A DNA stretch of 64,000 nt, from positions 1 through 64,000 of the IMG/VR virus record IMGVR_UViG_3300027833_000028. One strand, given 5' to 3'. The translations under genes and the position numbers were made by a program. Source of the DNA: a virus. The notes beneath the pieces were generated by a model. The model saw only the letters and a program-made list of their open reading frames with translations, was not told the DNA's origin and did not search any database. Below are positions 1 through 6,970 of the stretch, piece after piece (the stretch's first letter is position 1; each line of letters begins with the position of its first letter).

Positions 1-3
1 AAA

Positions 4-102
4 ATGAAAGCAAAGCGTAAGTCTTTTAAAGCTAGACACGGAAAGAATATAAAGAAAGGTAAGATGTCTGCAGCATACTGGGCAGATAAAGTTAAATGGT
101 AG
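4..102 (+). CDS. Small basic protein, 32 aa
   Basis: A 32-residue, Lys/Arg-rich ORF reading MKAKRKSFKARH at the start and ending SAAYWADKVKW before TAG at 100-102. It is only three bases upstream of the next start. Short basic proteins with the pattern S-F-K-A-R-H ... G-K-M-S-A-A-Y-W-x-x-K-V-K-W are familiar to me from marine phages, with unknown role. I cannot name the family with certainty. The composition suggests nucleic-acid contact, which is inference. The start may lie further upstream, because only three bases precede this ATG in the window. Confidence 0.65.
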   Translation: MKAKRKSFKARHGKNIKKGKMSAAYWADKVKW

Positions 103-105
103 ATT

Positions 106-366
106 ATGACAGCAGCACAATTAAGAGAATTAGGATTTACTAAAATGGGTCATCATGAAGATGATGATTGGCCAGAAGGATATTATTATTTTAGTATTGA
201 GTTTGGTGATATGCTATTTCACTCTGGAGGTAATGATGAAGCAGAAGAAGATGGTGGATGGTATATTCAAGATCCGTCATATACAATTAAAATATGGCAA
301 TACTCGGAAGCCAAAATGTTAATAGACGTATTGAGACGTAATACGGTTTCTAAAATAAGTATCTAA
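106..366 (+). CDS. Hypothetical acidic protein, 86 aa
   Basis: Not recognised. It is an acidic protein with a His/Asp cluster (GHHEDDDWPEG, residues 15-25) and a Trp/Tyr-rich middle, and no membrane segment or signal peptide. It looks like a small cytoplasmic accessory protein. It follows the 32-aa gene by three bases and is followed by a T-rich gap with a host-like promoter, so it probably ends the upstream transcription unit. Confidence 0.7.
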   Translation: MTAAQLRELGFTKMGHHEDDDWPEGYYYFSIEFGDMLFHSGGNDEAEEDGGWYIQDPSYTIKIWQYSEAKMLIDVLRRNTVSKISI

Positions 367-392
367 ACTTTTTTTATTTAAACTATTTTTGT

Positions 393-400
393 TACCTTTG
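393..400 (+). promoter_or_regulatory. Host-type promoter -7 element TACCTTTG
   Basis: The gap between 366 and 424 holds TACCTTTG, an exact match to the Bacteroidota sigma-ABfA -7 consensus TAnnTTTG, about 24 bases before the ATG at 424. The upstream sequence is T-rich, and no clear -33 TTTG is placed at the ideal spacing. It would drive the run of overlapping genes starting at 424. The consensus is established knowledge; its use here is inferred. Confidence 0.5.
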
Positions 401-423
401 TTTTTATTAACTTTAAAAAACAT

Positions 424-738
424 ATGATGACAGATTTTAAAACCAATGAAAATCTTCAAGACAAAGATCCAAAAATGTCTAAAGAAGAAATGGCAGCACG
501 TAGAGATGAAATTACTACATTCTACAAAGACAACATACCACATTTAGAAGTACAAGCAGATTATGAAACTCTTTTAGCTGCAATTGAAAAAGCTAGGGCA
601 GAGCGTATGCAAGCACAAATGTTTATGGCACAACAATATGCTGCACAAAAAGGTGAGGGAACTCCTGATCCTGAATCTCCAGAAGGAAAGGCATTTCAAG
701 ATGCAATGGCTAAAGCAATGACAAATGAAACAGCTTAA
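424..738 (+). CDS. Hypothetical alpha-helical protein, 104 aa
   Basis: No function recognised. The protein is charged and Ala/Met/Gln-rich, with a helical central part (residues about 20-75, MSKEEMAARRDEI ... AERMQAQMFMAQQYA) that may form a coiled coil, and a disordered Gly/Pro/Glu tail. The first of two tandem ATGs was used; the second at 427 is equally possible. Its 3' end overlaps the amidase gene by 14 bases, so the two are probably translationally coupled. Confidence 0.8.
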   Translation: MMTDFKTNENLQDKDPKMSKEEMAARRDEITTFYKDNIPHLEVQADYETLLAAIEKARAERMQAQMFMAQQYAAQKGEGTPDPESPEGKAFQDAMAKAMTNETA

Positions 739-1648
739 GAAAGGAGATAGAGGTTCTGACGTAAAAACTCTACAAACAAAATTAGGGCTGTCAGTTGATG
801 GTGTGTTTGGTCCTATAACAGAAAAAGCTGTTGAGAGATTTCAATTAGACAAGGACATAATGGTTACTGGTGTAGTTGATTCAAACATGTGGGTTTTAGT
901 ACTTAACATGGAATATAAAATTGATGATTCAATAATTGAAGATACTGATGCGTCATCACAATACTTTACTACAAGATTTAATCAAATAATTCACAAACAT
1001 TATTTACCTAAAGATGAATATGTAAAAGGACCAATACAAAACAGTTATATATTTTTGCATCATACGGCAGGAAATCCTAACCCATACAGGTGTATTGATC
1101 ATTGGGGAAGAGATAGCAGAGGACGTATTGCCACTGAATTTGTTTTAGGTGGTATTAATCATAGAAATGGAGATGATGAGTTTGATGGTGTAATGGTACA
1201 AGCATTTCCAGAAGGTAGTCAAGCATATCATTTAGGAAAAACAGGATCAGGTTATATGAACCGTCATTCTGTAGGACTAGAGATTTGTAACATGGGATAT
1301 TTAAATAGCAAAGATATGACTACATATGTTGGCTCAAAATGTATCAAGGAGCAAGTTTATGAATTACCTGAACACTTTAAAGGTAAGTTACATTGGCATA
1401 ACTATTCTGAAGCCCAAATTAAAGAAACTGAAAAGTGGATAAAATATGTTGCTGAGAGAGATGAAATAGATGTTAGGTTAGGATTAAAACAATACATCAA
1501 AAAATTTGGAGCAACAAAAGGCTTTGACTTTCAAGAGGATGCTTATTATGGAAAAGTCAAAGGATTATTAACACATACCAATGTAAGAAAAGGAAAAATG
1601 GATTGTTATCCTCATCCTGATTTTGTTGATATGATAATGAGTTTATAA
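725..1648 (+). CDS. N-acetylmuramoyl-L-alanine amidase with N-terminal peptidoglycan-binding domain
   Basis: Zinc amidase predicted to cut the bond between N-acetylmuramic acid and L-alanine in host peptidoglycan. Residues about 1-60 form a PG_binding_1 repeat (GDRGSDVKTLQTKLGL, DGVFGPITEKAVERFQ). The Amidase_2 fold spans about 105-295. Visible candidate metal and catalytic residues are H112-H113 (LHHTAG), H169 (AYHLG), E186 (VGLEI) and the late H284 ... K291-x-D293 motif. There is no signal peptide or membrane segment, so release would need a holin or similar, and none was found in this window. At 307 aa it is normal for a phage endolysin. It overlaps the previous gene by 14 bases and is one base from the next. 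A second set of wall-active domains sits in the 1375-aa virion protein, so this one is more likely the late lysis enzyme. Confidence 0.9.
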   Translation: MKQLKKGDRGSDVKTLQTKLGLSVDGVFGPITEKAVERFQLDKDIMVTGVVDSNMWVLVLNMEYKIDDSIIEDTDASSQYFTTRFNQIIHKHYLPKDEYVKGPIQNSYIFLHHTAGNPNPYRCIDHWGRDSRGRIATEFVLGGINHRNGDDEFDGVMVQAFPEGSQAYHLGKTGSGYMNRHSVGLEICNMGYLNSKDMTTYVGSKCIKEQVYELPEHFKGKLHWHNYSEAQIKETEKWIKYVAERDEIDVRLGLKQYIKKFGATKGFDFQEDAYYGKVKGLLTHTNVRKGKMDCYPHPDFVDMIMSL

Positions 1649-1649
1649 A

Positions 1650-2021
1650 ATGGCAATTGTAAATAAAGTAGATCTTAAACATCAAGTAGATATTAATGTT
1701 TCAATAAAGTATCAAATAGTTACATACTGTTTCTTTAATGATACATTGATAAGTAATTCTGACTTAAAGTTTTTAACTGAACTAGCAAAAGAAAAAGGTA
1801 TTGAATTAACTAAGTTTTGTAACAAGACTGTTAATGAAGATATATTTAAAAGTGCACAATCAGCTAGAAATGCAATAACTAAAGCAGAAAAAAAAGGTCT
1901 GCTTGTTAAGACAGGACATAATAAAAAAACTATTAAGTTAAATCCTGATATTAATGTACAATCTAATGGTTTAGTATTATTAGATTATAAAATATTAGGA
2001 CGTGAATCCGAAAAGTCATAA
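1650..2021 (+). CDS. Hypothetical protein, 123 aa (possible winged-helix)
   Basis: Not confidently recognised. Residues about 35-100 read as helices followed by basic strands (SARNAITKAEKKGLLVKTGH, then KKTIKLNPD). That resembles a winged-helix DNA-binding arrangement in which K/G-rich turns form the wing. There are no catalytic motifs. It starts one base after the amidase stop and overlaps the IHF-like gene by 20 bases. The pairing with a nucleoid-type protein is compatible with a DNA-binding role, but this is inference. Confidence 0.8.
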   Translation: MAIVNKVDLKHQVDINVSIKYQIVTYCFFNDTLISNSDLKFLTELAKEKGIELTKFCNKTVNEDIFKSAQSARNAITKAEKKGLLVKTGHNKKTIKLNPDINVQSNGLVLLDYKILGRESEKS

Positions 2022-2358
2022 AGATCTAAGAAAGGGTATTGCTGATGAAGTTGGTGTTCATCCTACTGTTGTAGATGATTTTATATCATTTTATTATGCA
2101 AAAGTTAGAAAGAAACTTTCAACTTTAGCTTATCCTAGAATAAATATAGACGGGTTAGGTACATTTTATCTAAGAAAAAATAAACTTGATAAAGCAATTT
2201 TAAAAAATAAAAGTTTATTGGGAAATATTGCTAAAAGAACTTACAACGGTTTTGCACAAAGTGAAGATATACATAAGAATATAGTTGAGATGGAGTCAGC
2301 AATGAAGCAGTTAGAAAAAGATATTAAAATTAAAAAAAAATTTAAAAATGAAAGGTAA
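2002..2358 (+). CDS. IHF/HU-like DNA-bending protein
   Basis: Small basic protein of 118 aa with the HU/IHF layout: an N-terminal helical pair (residues 5-40) and the signature turn RINIDGLGTFYLRKNK at about 46-61, matching the family pattern of a Gly-Phe/Leu-Gly-x-Phe loop followed by basic residues. The basic C-terminal tail is unusually long for HU. IHF-like subunits are a known part of crAss-like genomes. The likely role is DNA bending in packaging, replication or late transcription. It overlaps both neighbours, by 20 and 11 bases, within the packaging operon. Confidence 0.85.
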   Translation: MNPKSHKDLRKGIADEVGVHPTVVDDFISFYYAKVRKKLSTLAYPRINIDGLGTFYLRKNKLDKAILKNKSLLGNIAKRTYNGFAQSEDIHKNIVEMESAMKQLEKDIKIKKKFKNER

Positions 2359-2680
2359 GTGGGGTAAATATCTTGATGTGTTTAAAAACGCTGATGCTAT
2401 TGTAGATGGTATTGCAAATACTATATTTAAAAAAGAACATGTTGAAGCTGCTGCAGCTGAAAGATTTATAGTTTGTATAGGTTGTTCTTTATTTGATGCT
2501 AAAGGTGATGACTGTTTAGTGCCGGGTACCCAACCTTGTTGTAGTGACTGTGGGTGTTCTTTGGCATTTAAAGTTAGATCATTATCATCAGAGTGTCCTA
2601 AAGGATATTGGGATGCATATACAACGGAGGAACAAGAAGAAATAATAACTAAACAAATTGAAAATGGAAAAGCTGACTAA
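2348..2680 (+). CDS. Cys-rich putative zinc-binding protein, 110 aa
   Basis: Contains eight cysteines between residues 43 and 83 in the order C-x2-C, single C, C-C-x2-C-x-C, then a last Cys before PKGYW. This fits one or two structural zinc sites. The N-terminal 40 residues are helical with no catalytic motif. I recall Cys-rich proteins of this style in Bacteroidota phages but know no function. It overlaps the IHF-like gene by 11 bases and the following mini-gene by 17 bases. Confidence 0.85.
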   Translation: MKGKWGKYLDVFKNADAIVDGIANTIFKKEHVEAAAAERFIVCIGCSLFDAKGDDCLVPGTQPCCSDCGCSLAFKVRSLSSECPKGYWDAYTTEEQEEIITKQIENGKAD

Positions 2681-2822
2681 AGAACAAATAGTAGGAGAAC
2701 TATTAGCTGAAGGGCAAATAACCGCAGAAGAAGCAGTTACTTTATTAACTGAAAAAGCTAGTACAATAATAAATAATTACACAACTCCTGAAAAATATTA
2801 TTATACAACAACAACAACATAA
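2664..2822 (+). CDS. Small hypothetical protein, 52 aa
   Basis: ATG at 2664 inside the end of the Cys-rich gene, TAA at 2820-2822. It encodes MEKLTKEQIVGELLAEGQ, then a helical Glu/Ala-rich middle, and ends in a short Tyr run and five Thr residues. It fills the otherwise empty space between its neighbours and is in the same operon. Its function is unknown. The helix-turn-helix-like spacing (EQIVGELLAEGQITAEEA) is suggestive but too short to call. Confidence 0.6.
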   Translation: MEKLTKEQIVGELLAEGQITAEEAVTLLTEKASTIINNYTTPEKYYYTTTTT

Positions 2823-2832
2823 AAACTAAATC

Positions 2833-3648
2833 ATGGGACTAAAATTTGTAGAAGAGGGTCATGTGTATGAAAGTACAAATGATGAAAAAATAAATTGGCT
2901 AAGTGTTACTTCATTTATTGCTAAGTTTAAACCTAAGTTTGATAGAGATGGTCAAGCTAAGAAATCATCTAAAAATAAAAGGTCCAAGTGGTATGGTATG
3001 ACACCAAAAGAAATCCTGGCTGCATGGGATGGTGAGACAGCAAGAGCTATTAAGTTAGGTAACTTTTATCATGATCAAAGAGAAGCAGATATGCTTGATT
3101 TAAAAACAATAGGTAGACATGGTGTGGAAGTTCCCATCATTAAGCCTATTATTGATGAACAAGGAACTAAATTTGCACCAAAACAAAAACTTGATGAAGG
3201 TGTTTATCCAGAACATTTAGTATATTTAAAATCAGCTGGTTTATGTGGTCAAGCAGATGTAGTTGAAGTAGTTAATGGTTATATAAACATTAATGATTAC
3301 AAGACAAACAAAGAAATAAAAGAAAAAGGATTTACTAATTGGGAGGGCATTACTAATAAAATGTATAAGCCAGTTAATCATTTGGATGATTGTAATTTAA
3401 ATCATTATAACTTACAGCTTAGTCTTTATGCGTATATTATTAAGAAGCATAACCCTAAACTTAAAATAGGTAAGTTGACTATACAACATGTAAAGTTTAA
3501 ACAGGTTGGTGAAGATGCAAATGGTTATCCTATAAATGAACATGTAAATGGAGAACCCGTTTTAGAAAAAATTAAAATTTATGAATTACCATATTTAAAA
3601 GATGAAGTAAATTCAATTATTATGTGGTTAAAAGACAATCAATTATGA
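2833..3648 (+). CDS. PD-(D/E)XK superfamily nuclease
   Basis: A 271-aa protein with a RecB/Cas4-like nuclease core. Candidate metal-site residues are H80 in GNFYHDQRE, D142 in LCGQAD and the D155-Y-K157 element of ININDYKTNK, with a helical basic C-terminus. The order Gly-x-x-Asp then strand then Asp-Tyr-Lys-Thr is the classical motif II/III arrangement. PDDEXK nucleases are conserved in crAss-like phages close to the packaging genes. Roles in DNA processing, recombination or headful maturation are possible. Its stop overlaps the next start in an ATGA arrangement, indicating translational coupling. Confidence 0.85.
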   Translation: MGLKFVEEGHVYESTNDEKINWLSVTSFIAKFKPKFDRDGQAKKSSKNKRSKWYGMTPKEILAAWDGETARAIKLGNFYHDQREADMLDLKTIGRHGVEVPIIKPIIDEQGTKFAPKQKLDEGVYPEHLVYLKSAGLCGQADVVEVVNGYININDYKTNKEIKEKGFTNWEGITNKMYKPVNHLDDCNLNHYNLQLSLYAYIIKKHNPKLKIGKLTIQHVKFKQVGEDANGYPINEHVNGEPVLEKIKIYELPYLKDEVNSIIMWLKDNQL

Positions 3649-3902
3649 AAGAATATATAGCAGCAGTAGCAGTACAATCATTAAAATCTAAAGTTCCAAC
3701 AGATTTTAGATTTGAGGAAACAAAAATAATGATTAACTTAGATAGGGTATCATGGTTTAAACAATATTGGAATGTAGCTACAGAAAAGTTTAAACATACT
3801 TATACTGAAGTACTTATTCATGGGCAAGAAATACCTATATTAATAGTAATACCATATGAAGAATTTAAACAAGATATTTCTAACTTTTTAAAACACATAT
3901 AA
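3645..3902 (+). CDS. Hypothetical protein, 85 aa
   Basis: Not recognised. The ATG at 3645 was chosen because it forms an ATGA overlap with the nuclease stop; an upstream ATG at 3624 would add seven residues but overlap more. The product is a small alpha/beta protein with hydrophobic strand segments (YTEVLIHGQEIPILIVIP), no cysteines and no membrane helix. Its own stop shares a base with the next start (TAATG). Confidence 0.8.
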   Translation: MKEYIAAVAVQSLKSKVPTDFRFEETKIMINLDRVSWFKQYWNVATEKFKHTYTEVLIHGQEIPILIVIPYEEFKQDISNFLKHI

Positions 3903-4420
3903 TGGTAATAAGATTATTTGACATACAGAACAGTAAGGTTGTCTTAACAGAACACTGTTATGCATTGCCATTTCTAAAGAGTATAATGGAGAAGTATCCA
4001 GACACACATATGCAAGTATATCAATACTTATTTTACATGACATGTCCTAATCCAGATTTAAATCCATTCTTTAATCTTCCAGAACATGAGAAAGAAGATA
4101 TTATTATTGAAGAGATTGGCTTAGAAGAATCTCCAGAAGATGGTAAGATAAGATATGCAATAGATATGTGTAAGCAAATGTATGAAACACCTACCTATAG
4201 GGCCTATGTGGGTATTAAAGCTATGTTAGATAGATTAGCAAGGTATATGGAGGTAACCCCTATTGAACACGGTAGAGATGGTAATATGAATTCTATGATT
4301 AATGCAGCTGCTAAGTTTGAACAAATTAGACAATCATATAAAGGTGCATTTACTGATATGCAACAAGAACAAGAAAGTTCAGTACGTGGTGGTGCTGGAT
4401 TAGCTTATGATCAAATCTAA
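3902..4420 (+). CDS. Hypothetical protein, 172 aa; candidate small terminase subunit
   Basis: Mainly helical acidic protein with no recognised catalytic motif. The middle and C-terminal parts (RYAIDMCKQMYETPTYRA, LDRLARYMEV and the Asn/Ala-rich helix that follows) suggest an oligomerising helical bundle. It lies shortly upstream of the GroES-like gene and TerL, where small terminase subunits often sit, and no other TerS candidate is seen. The TerS call rests on position and fold style only. The start is fixed by the TAATG junction at 3900-3904. Confidence 0.8.
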   Translation: MVIRLFDIQNSKVVLTEHCYALPFLKSIMEKYPDTHMQVYQYLFYMTCPNPDLNPFFNLPEHEKEDIIIEEIGLEESPEDGKIRYAIDMCKQMYETPTYRAYVGIKAMLDRLARYMEVTPIEHGRDGNMNSMINAAAKFEQIRQSYKGAFTDMQQEQESSVRGGAGLAYDQI

Positions 4421-4567
4421 ATGAATAAAAAAAAATCAGAATGGCTCTTTTGTTATTGGGATGAACCAAAATTTAATAATAAATCAACAAATAAAAAGAA
4501 TGAAAAATCAAGTAGTAGTACCAGTAGGAATGAAGTTACTAATAAAGGAGATAAAAGCAGAGACTAA
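4421..4567 (+). CDS. Possible mini-protein, 48 aa, overlapping the GroES-like gene
   Basis: ATG immediately follows the previous stop (TAAATG) and the frame runs to TAA at 4565-4567. The product begins MNKKKSEWLFCYWDEPKFN and becomes Ser/Asn/Lys-rich. Its last 68 bases lie within the GroES-like reading frame if that gene starts at 4500. The first half, with aromatic residues, looks protein-like. The second half is low complexity and may be only a by-product of the overlapping gene. Confidence 0.35.
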   Translation: MNKKKSEWLFCYWDEPKFNNKSTNKKNEKSSSSTSRNEVTNKGDKSRD

Positions 4568-4778
4568 AACTGCCTCTGGAATTATATTACCTGAAATGGC
4601 ACGTAAAAAAACTTTTCAAGGTGAAGTTGTAGGACGGGGAGATGAGGTAAAAGAAATTCAAATAGGAGATGTAGTGCAATATGCTGATCATGCAATGCCA
4701 ACACCAATGCAACATCATAATGAAGAACATTTATTATTGCAAGTAGGAGACGTATATGCTATCATAAGATATGAGTAG
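4500..4778 (+). CDS. GroES-like co-chaperonin (Cpn10 family)
   Basis: About 92 aa matching the Cpn10 layout: an N-terminal strand VVVPVGMKLLIKEIKAETKT, the roof-loop entry SGIILPEMARKK, then GEVVGRGDEVKEIQIGDVVQY and a terminal strand VGDVYAIIRYE. The mobile loop T-x-x-G-I-I-L-P that docks to GroEL is visible. An ATG at 4461 would add 13 residues; 4500 was preferred because family members begin a few residues before the first strand and its leader is A-rich. By analogy with T4 gp31 and other phage co-chaperonins it could adapt host GroEL for capsid folding, which suits its place next to the packaging and head genes. Its end overlaps TerL by 8 bases. Confidence 0.85.
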   Translation: MKNQVVVPVGMKLLIKEIKAETKTASGIILPEMARKKTFQGEVVGRGDEVKEIQIGDVVQYADHAMPTPMQHHNEEHLLLQVGDVYAIIRYE

Positions 4779-6960
4779 AGTTATACCTACATATGAGAAA
4801 GGTTTATGGACAACAACTGAATTTAATACGGATATAGAATTTAGAGAATATCTTGAGTCTATATTTAAGGAACCGGGTAAGTATGATTTTACAAAAATTG
4901 CTTTAAAGTTTAATCAAGAAGCAAGAACATTTAATAAGGATGGTTATTATATCAATGCTCCTTTTAGATCTAAAGATTTTACAGCTTATTGGGAAGATCA
5001 AAAGAATAAATGTAGAGTTGGAGTAATATATAAAGATCAAGGAAAAGCCTGGTATCTAACTAGGGATTACTATATGTGGTTAAACTTCTTACCTATCTTT
5101 GATAAAGAAGAGAAACATTATGGTTTTGCTAAAGTAAGAGATGCACAATATCATATGGCATTGTATGAAGTAATATCTGAATTAAATAATCAGCATGTTG
5201 CTATATTAAAAAAACGTCAGATAGCATCTTCTTATTTTCATATGGGTAAAATCATAAACCAATATTGGTTTGAAGAAGGATCTATATGTAAAATTGGTGC
5301 TTCATTAAAAGATTATATTAATGATAAAGGATCATGGAAGTTTCTAGAAGAATACAAAACATTTCTTAATGAACATACTGCATGGTATAGACCTAGTAAT
5401 CCAGAAAAAGTATTATTATGGCAACAGCAAATAGAAGTCAAAGTAAACAATAGAAAAACATCAAGAGGTCTTAAATCAAAGATACAAGGTGCTTCATTTG
5501 AAAAGAATGCTACCACAGGGGTAGGGGGGCCTTGTACATATTTCTTTCATGAGGAAGCAGGAATTGCAAAAAACATGATGCAGACTTATGAGTACTTGCG
5601 TCCTGCAATGTCTTCAGGTATGATGACAACAGGTCAATTTATAGCTGCTGGTTCAGTTGGTGATTTAGAACAATGTGGTCCATTAAAGGATATGATTTTA
5701 AATCCAGGTGCAAATGACATATATGCGGTAGAGACTAACCTAATGGACGCTGATGGTACTATTGGTATGGCAGGGTTATTTATTCCTGAACAGTGGTCTA
5801 TGCCACCTTATATTGATGATTATGGTAACTCTCAAGTTGAAGAAGCTATTAAAGCAATTAATATAGAAAGGGATAGATGGAGAAATGAATTAAGTGGAGA
5901 ACAATTTCAATTAAGAATATCTCAGAAACCTTTAAATATTGCTGAAGCATTTGCATATAGAAAAGAATCAGTATTTCCTCAAGGTGTATTATCCAGACAA
6001 TTAAAAAGAATTGAGGAAAAAGAATATCCTTATGAGTTAATTGAACTAGATAGAGATAGCACAGGTATTGTTGCTAAGCGTACAAGTAAATTACCTATAT
6101 CTTCATTTCCAGTAAATAAAAAAGAAGTTGATAAAACAGGTTCAATTGTTGTATGGGAAAGACCAGTAAAGAGCCCATCTTTTGGAGCATACTACGGTTC
6201 TATTGATCCTGTCTCAGAAGGTAAAACAACAACCTCTGATTCATTGTGTAGTATATTTATATATAAAAATGCAATTGAAGTAACAAGAACAACTGTATCA
6301 GGTGAAATAGAACAGTTTATAGAAAAAGATAAAATTGTGGCAGCATGGTGTGGACGTTTTGATGATATAAACAAAACCCATGAAAGGTTAGAAATGATTA
6401 TTGAATGGTACAATGCCTGGACAATAGTTGAAAATAATATATCATTATTTATTCAACATATGATTGCCAGAAAAAAACAAAGATACCTTGTACCTAAACA
6501 ACAAATACTTTTTCTAAAAGATTTAGGATCAAACAGAACTGTATATCAAGAGTATGGTTGGAAAAATACAGGTACATTATTTAAAAGTCATTTGATATCT
6601 TATGCAATAGAATTTTTAAGAGAGGTTATTGATGAAGAGCTTGATGAAAATGGTAATGTAATGAAACAAACATTAGGTGTAGAAAGAATTCCTGATCCTA
6701 TGTTACTGAAAGAAATGTTAGCTTATTATCCTGGATTAAACGTAGATAGACTTGTTACATTTGGTGCATTAATAGCATTTGTAAAAATACAACAATCAAA
6801 TAGAGGTTATACAAAGAGACGTGAATCAGAAGGTAATTCTTTGGATAGTTCAGAAAAAATGAGTAAATTAAAGTATAGTGGTCCTTTTAGAAATATAGGG
6901 CGTAACAAGACATTTGGAAGTTCTAAAAATAGAAGGTCCGGATTCAAGAATATAAAATAG
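4771..6960 (+). CDS. terL: Terminase large subunit (TerL)
   Basis: DNA-packaging motor of 729 aa. The ATPase half is at about 140-400: a Walker A-like strand-loop at HVAILKKRQIASS (142-154) and a Walker B with catalytic Glu at CTYFFHEEAG (255-264). The nuclease half shows the RNase H-like acidic triad candidates D479 (YYGSIDPVSEG), E554 (TIVENN) and D659 (NVDRLVTFGALIAF). The basic Ser/Arg/Lys tail (about 676-729) may contact the portal or DNA. The Walker A loop lacks the usual Gly-Lys and has the packaging-type basic residues earlier in the loop. Length and order are typical of large Bacteroidota phage TerL proteins. It is followed by the portal after 10 bases. Confidence 0.92.
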   Translation: MSRVIPTYEKGLWTTTEFNTDIEFREYLESIFKEPGKYDFTKIALKFNQEARTFNKDGYYINAPFRSKDFTAYWEDQKNKCRVGVIYKDQGKAWYLTRDYYMWLNFLPIFDKEEKHYGFAKVRDAQYHMALYEVISELNNQHVAILKKRQIASSYFHMGKIINQYWFEEGSICKIGASLKDYINDKGSWKFLEEYKTFLNEHTAWYRPSNPEKVLLWQQQIEVKVNNRKTSRGLKSKIQGASFEKNATTGVGGPCTYFFHEEAGIAKNMMQTYEYLRPAMSSGMMTTGQFIAAGSVGDLEQCGPLKDMILNPGANDIYAVETNLMDADGTIGMAGLFIPEQWSMPPYIDDYGNSQVEEAIKAINIERDRWRNELSGEQFQLRISQKPLNIAEAFAYRKESVFPQGVLSRQLKRIEEKEYPYELIELDRDSTGIVAKRTSKLPISSFPVNKKEVDKTGSIVVWERPVKSPSFGAYYGSIDPVSEGKTTTSDSLCSIFIYKNAIEVTRTTVSGEIEQFIEKDKIVAAWCGRFDDINKTHERLEMIIEWYNAWTIVENNISLFIQHMIARKKQRYLVPKQQILFLKDLGSNRTVYQEYGWKNTGTLFKSHLISYAIEFLREVIDEELDENGNVMKQTLGVERIPDPMLLKEMLAYYPGLNVDRLVTFGALIAFVKIQQSNRGYTKRRESEGNSLDSSEKMSKLKYSGPFRNIGRNKTFGSSKNRRSGFKNIK

Positions 6961-6970
6961 AACAAAGGAT

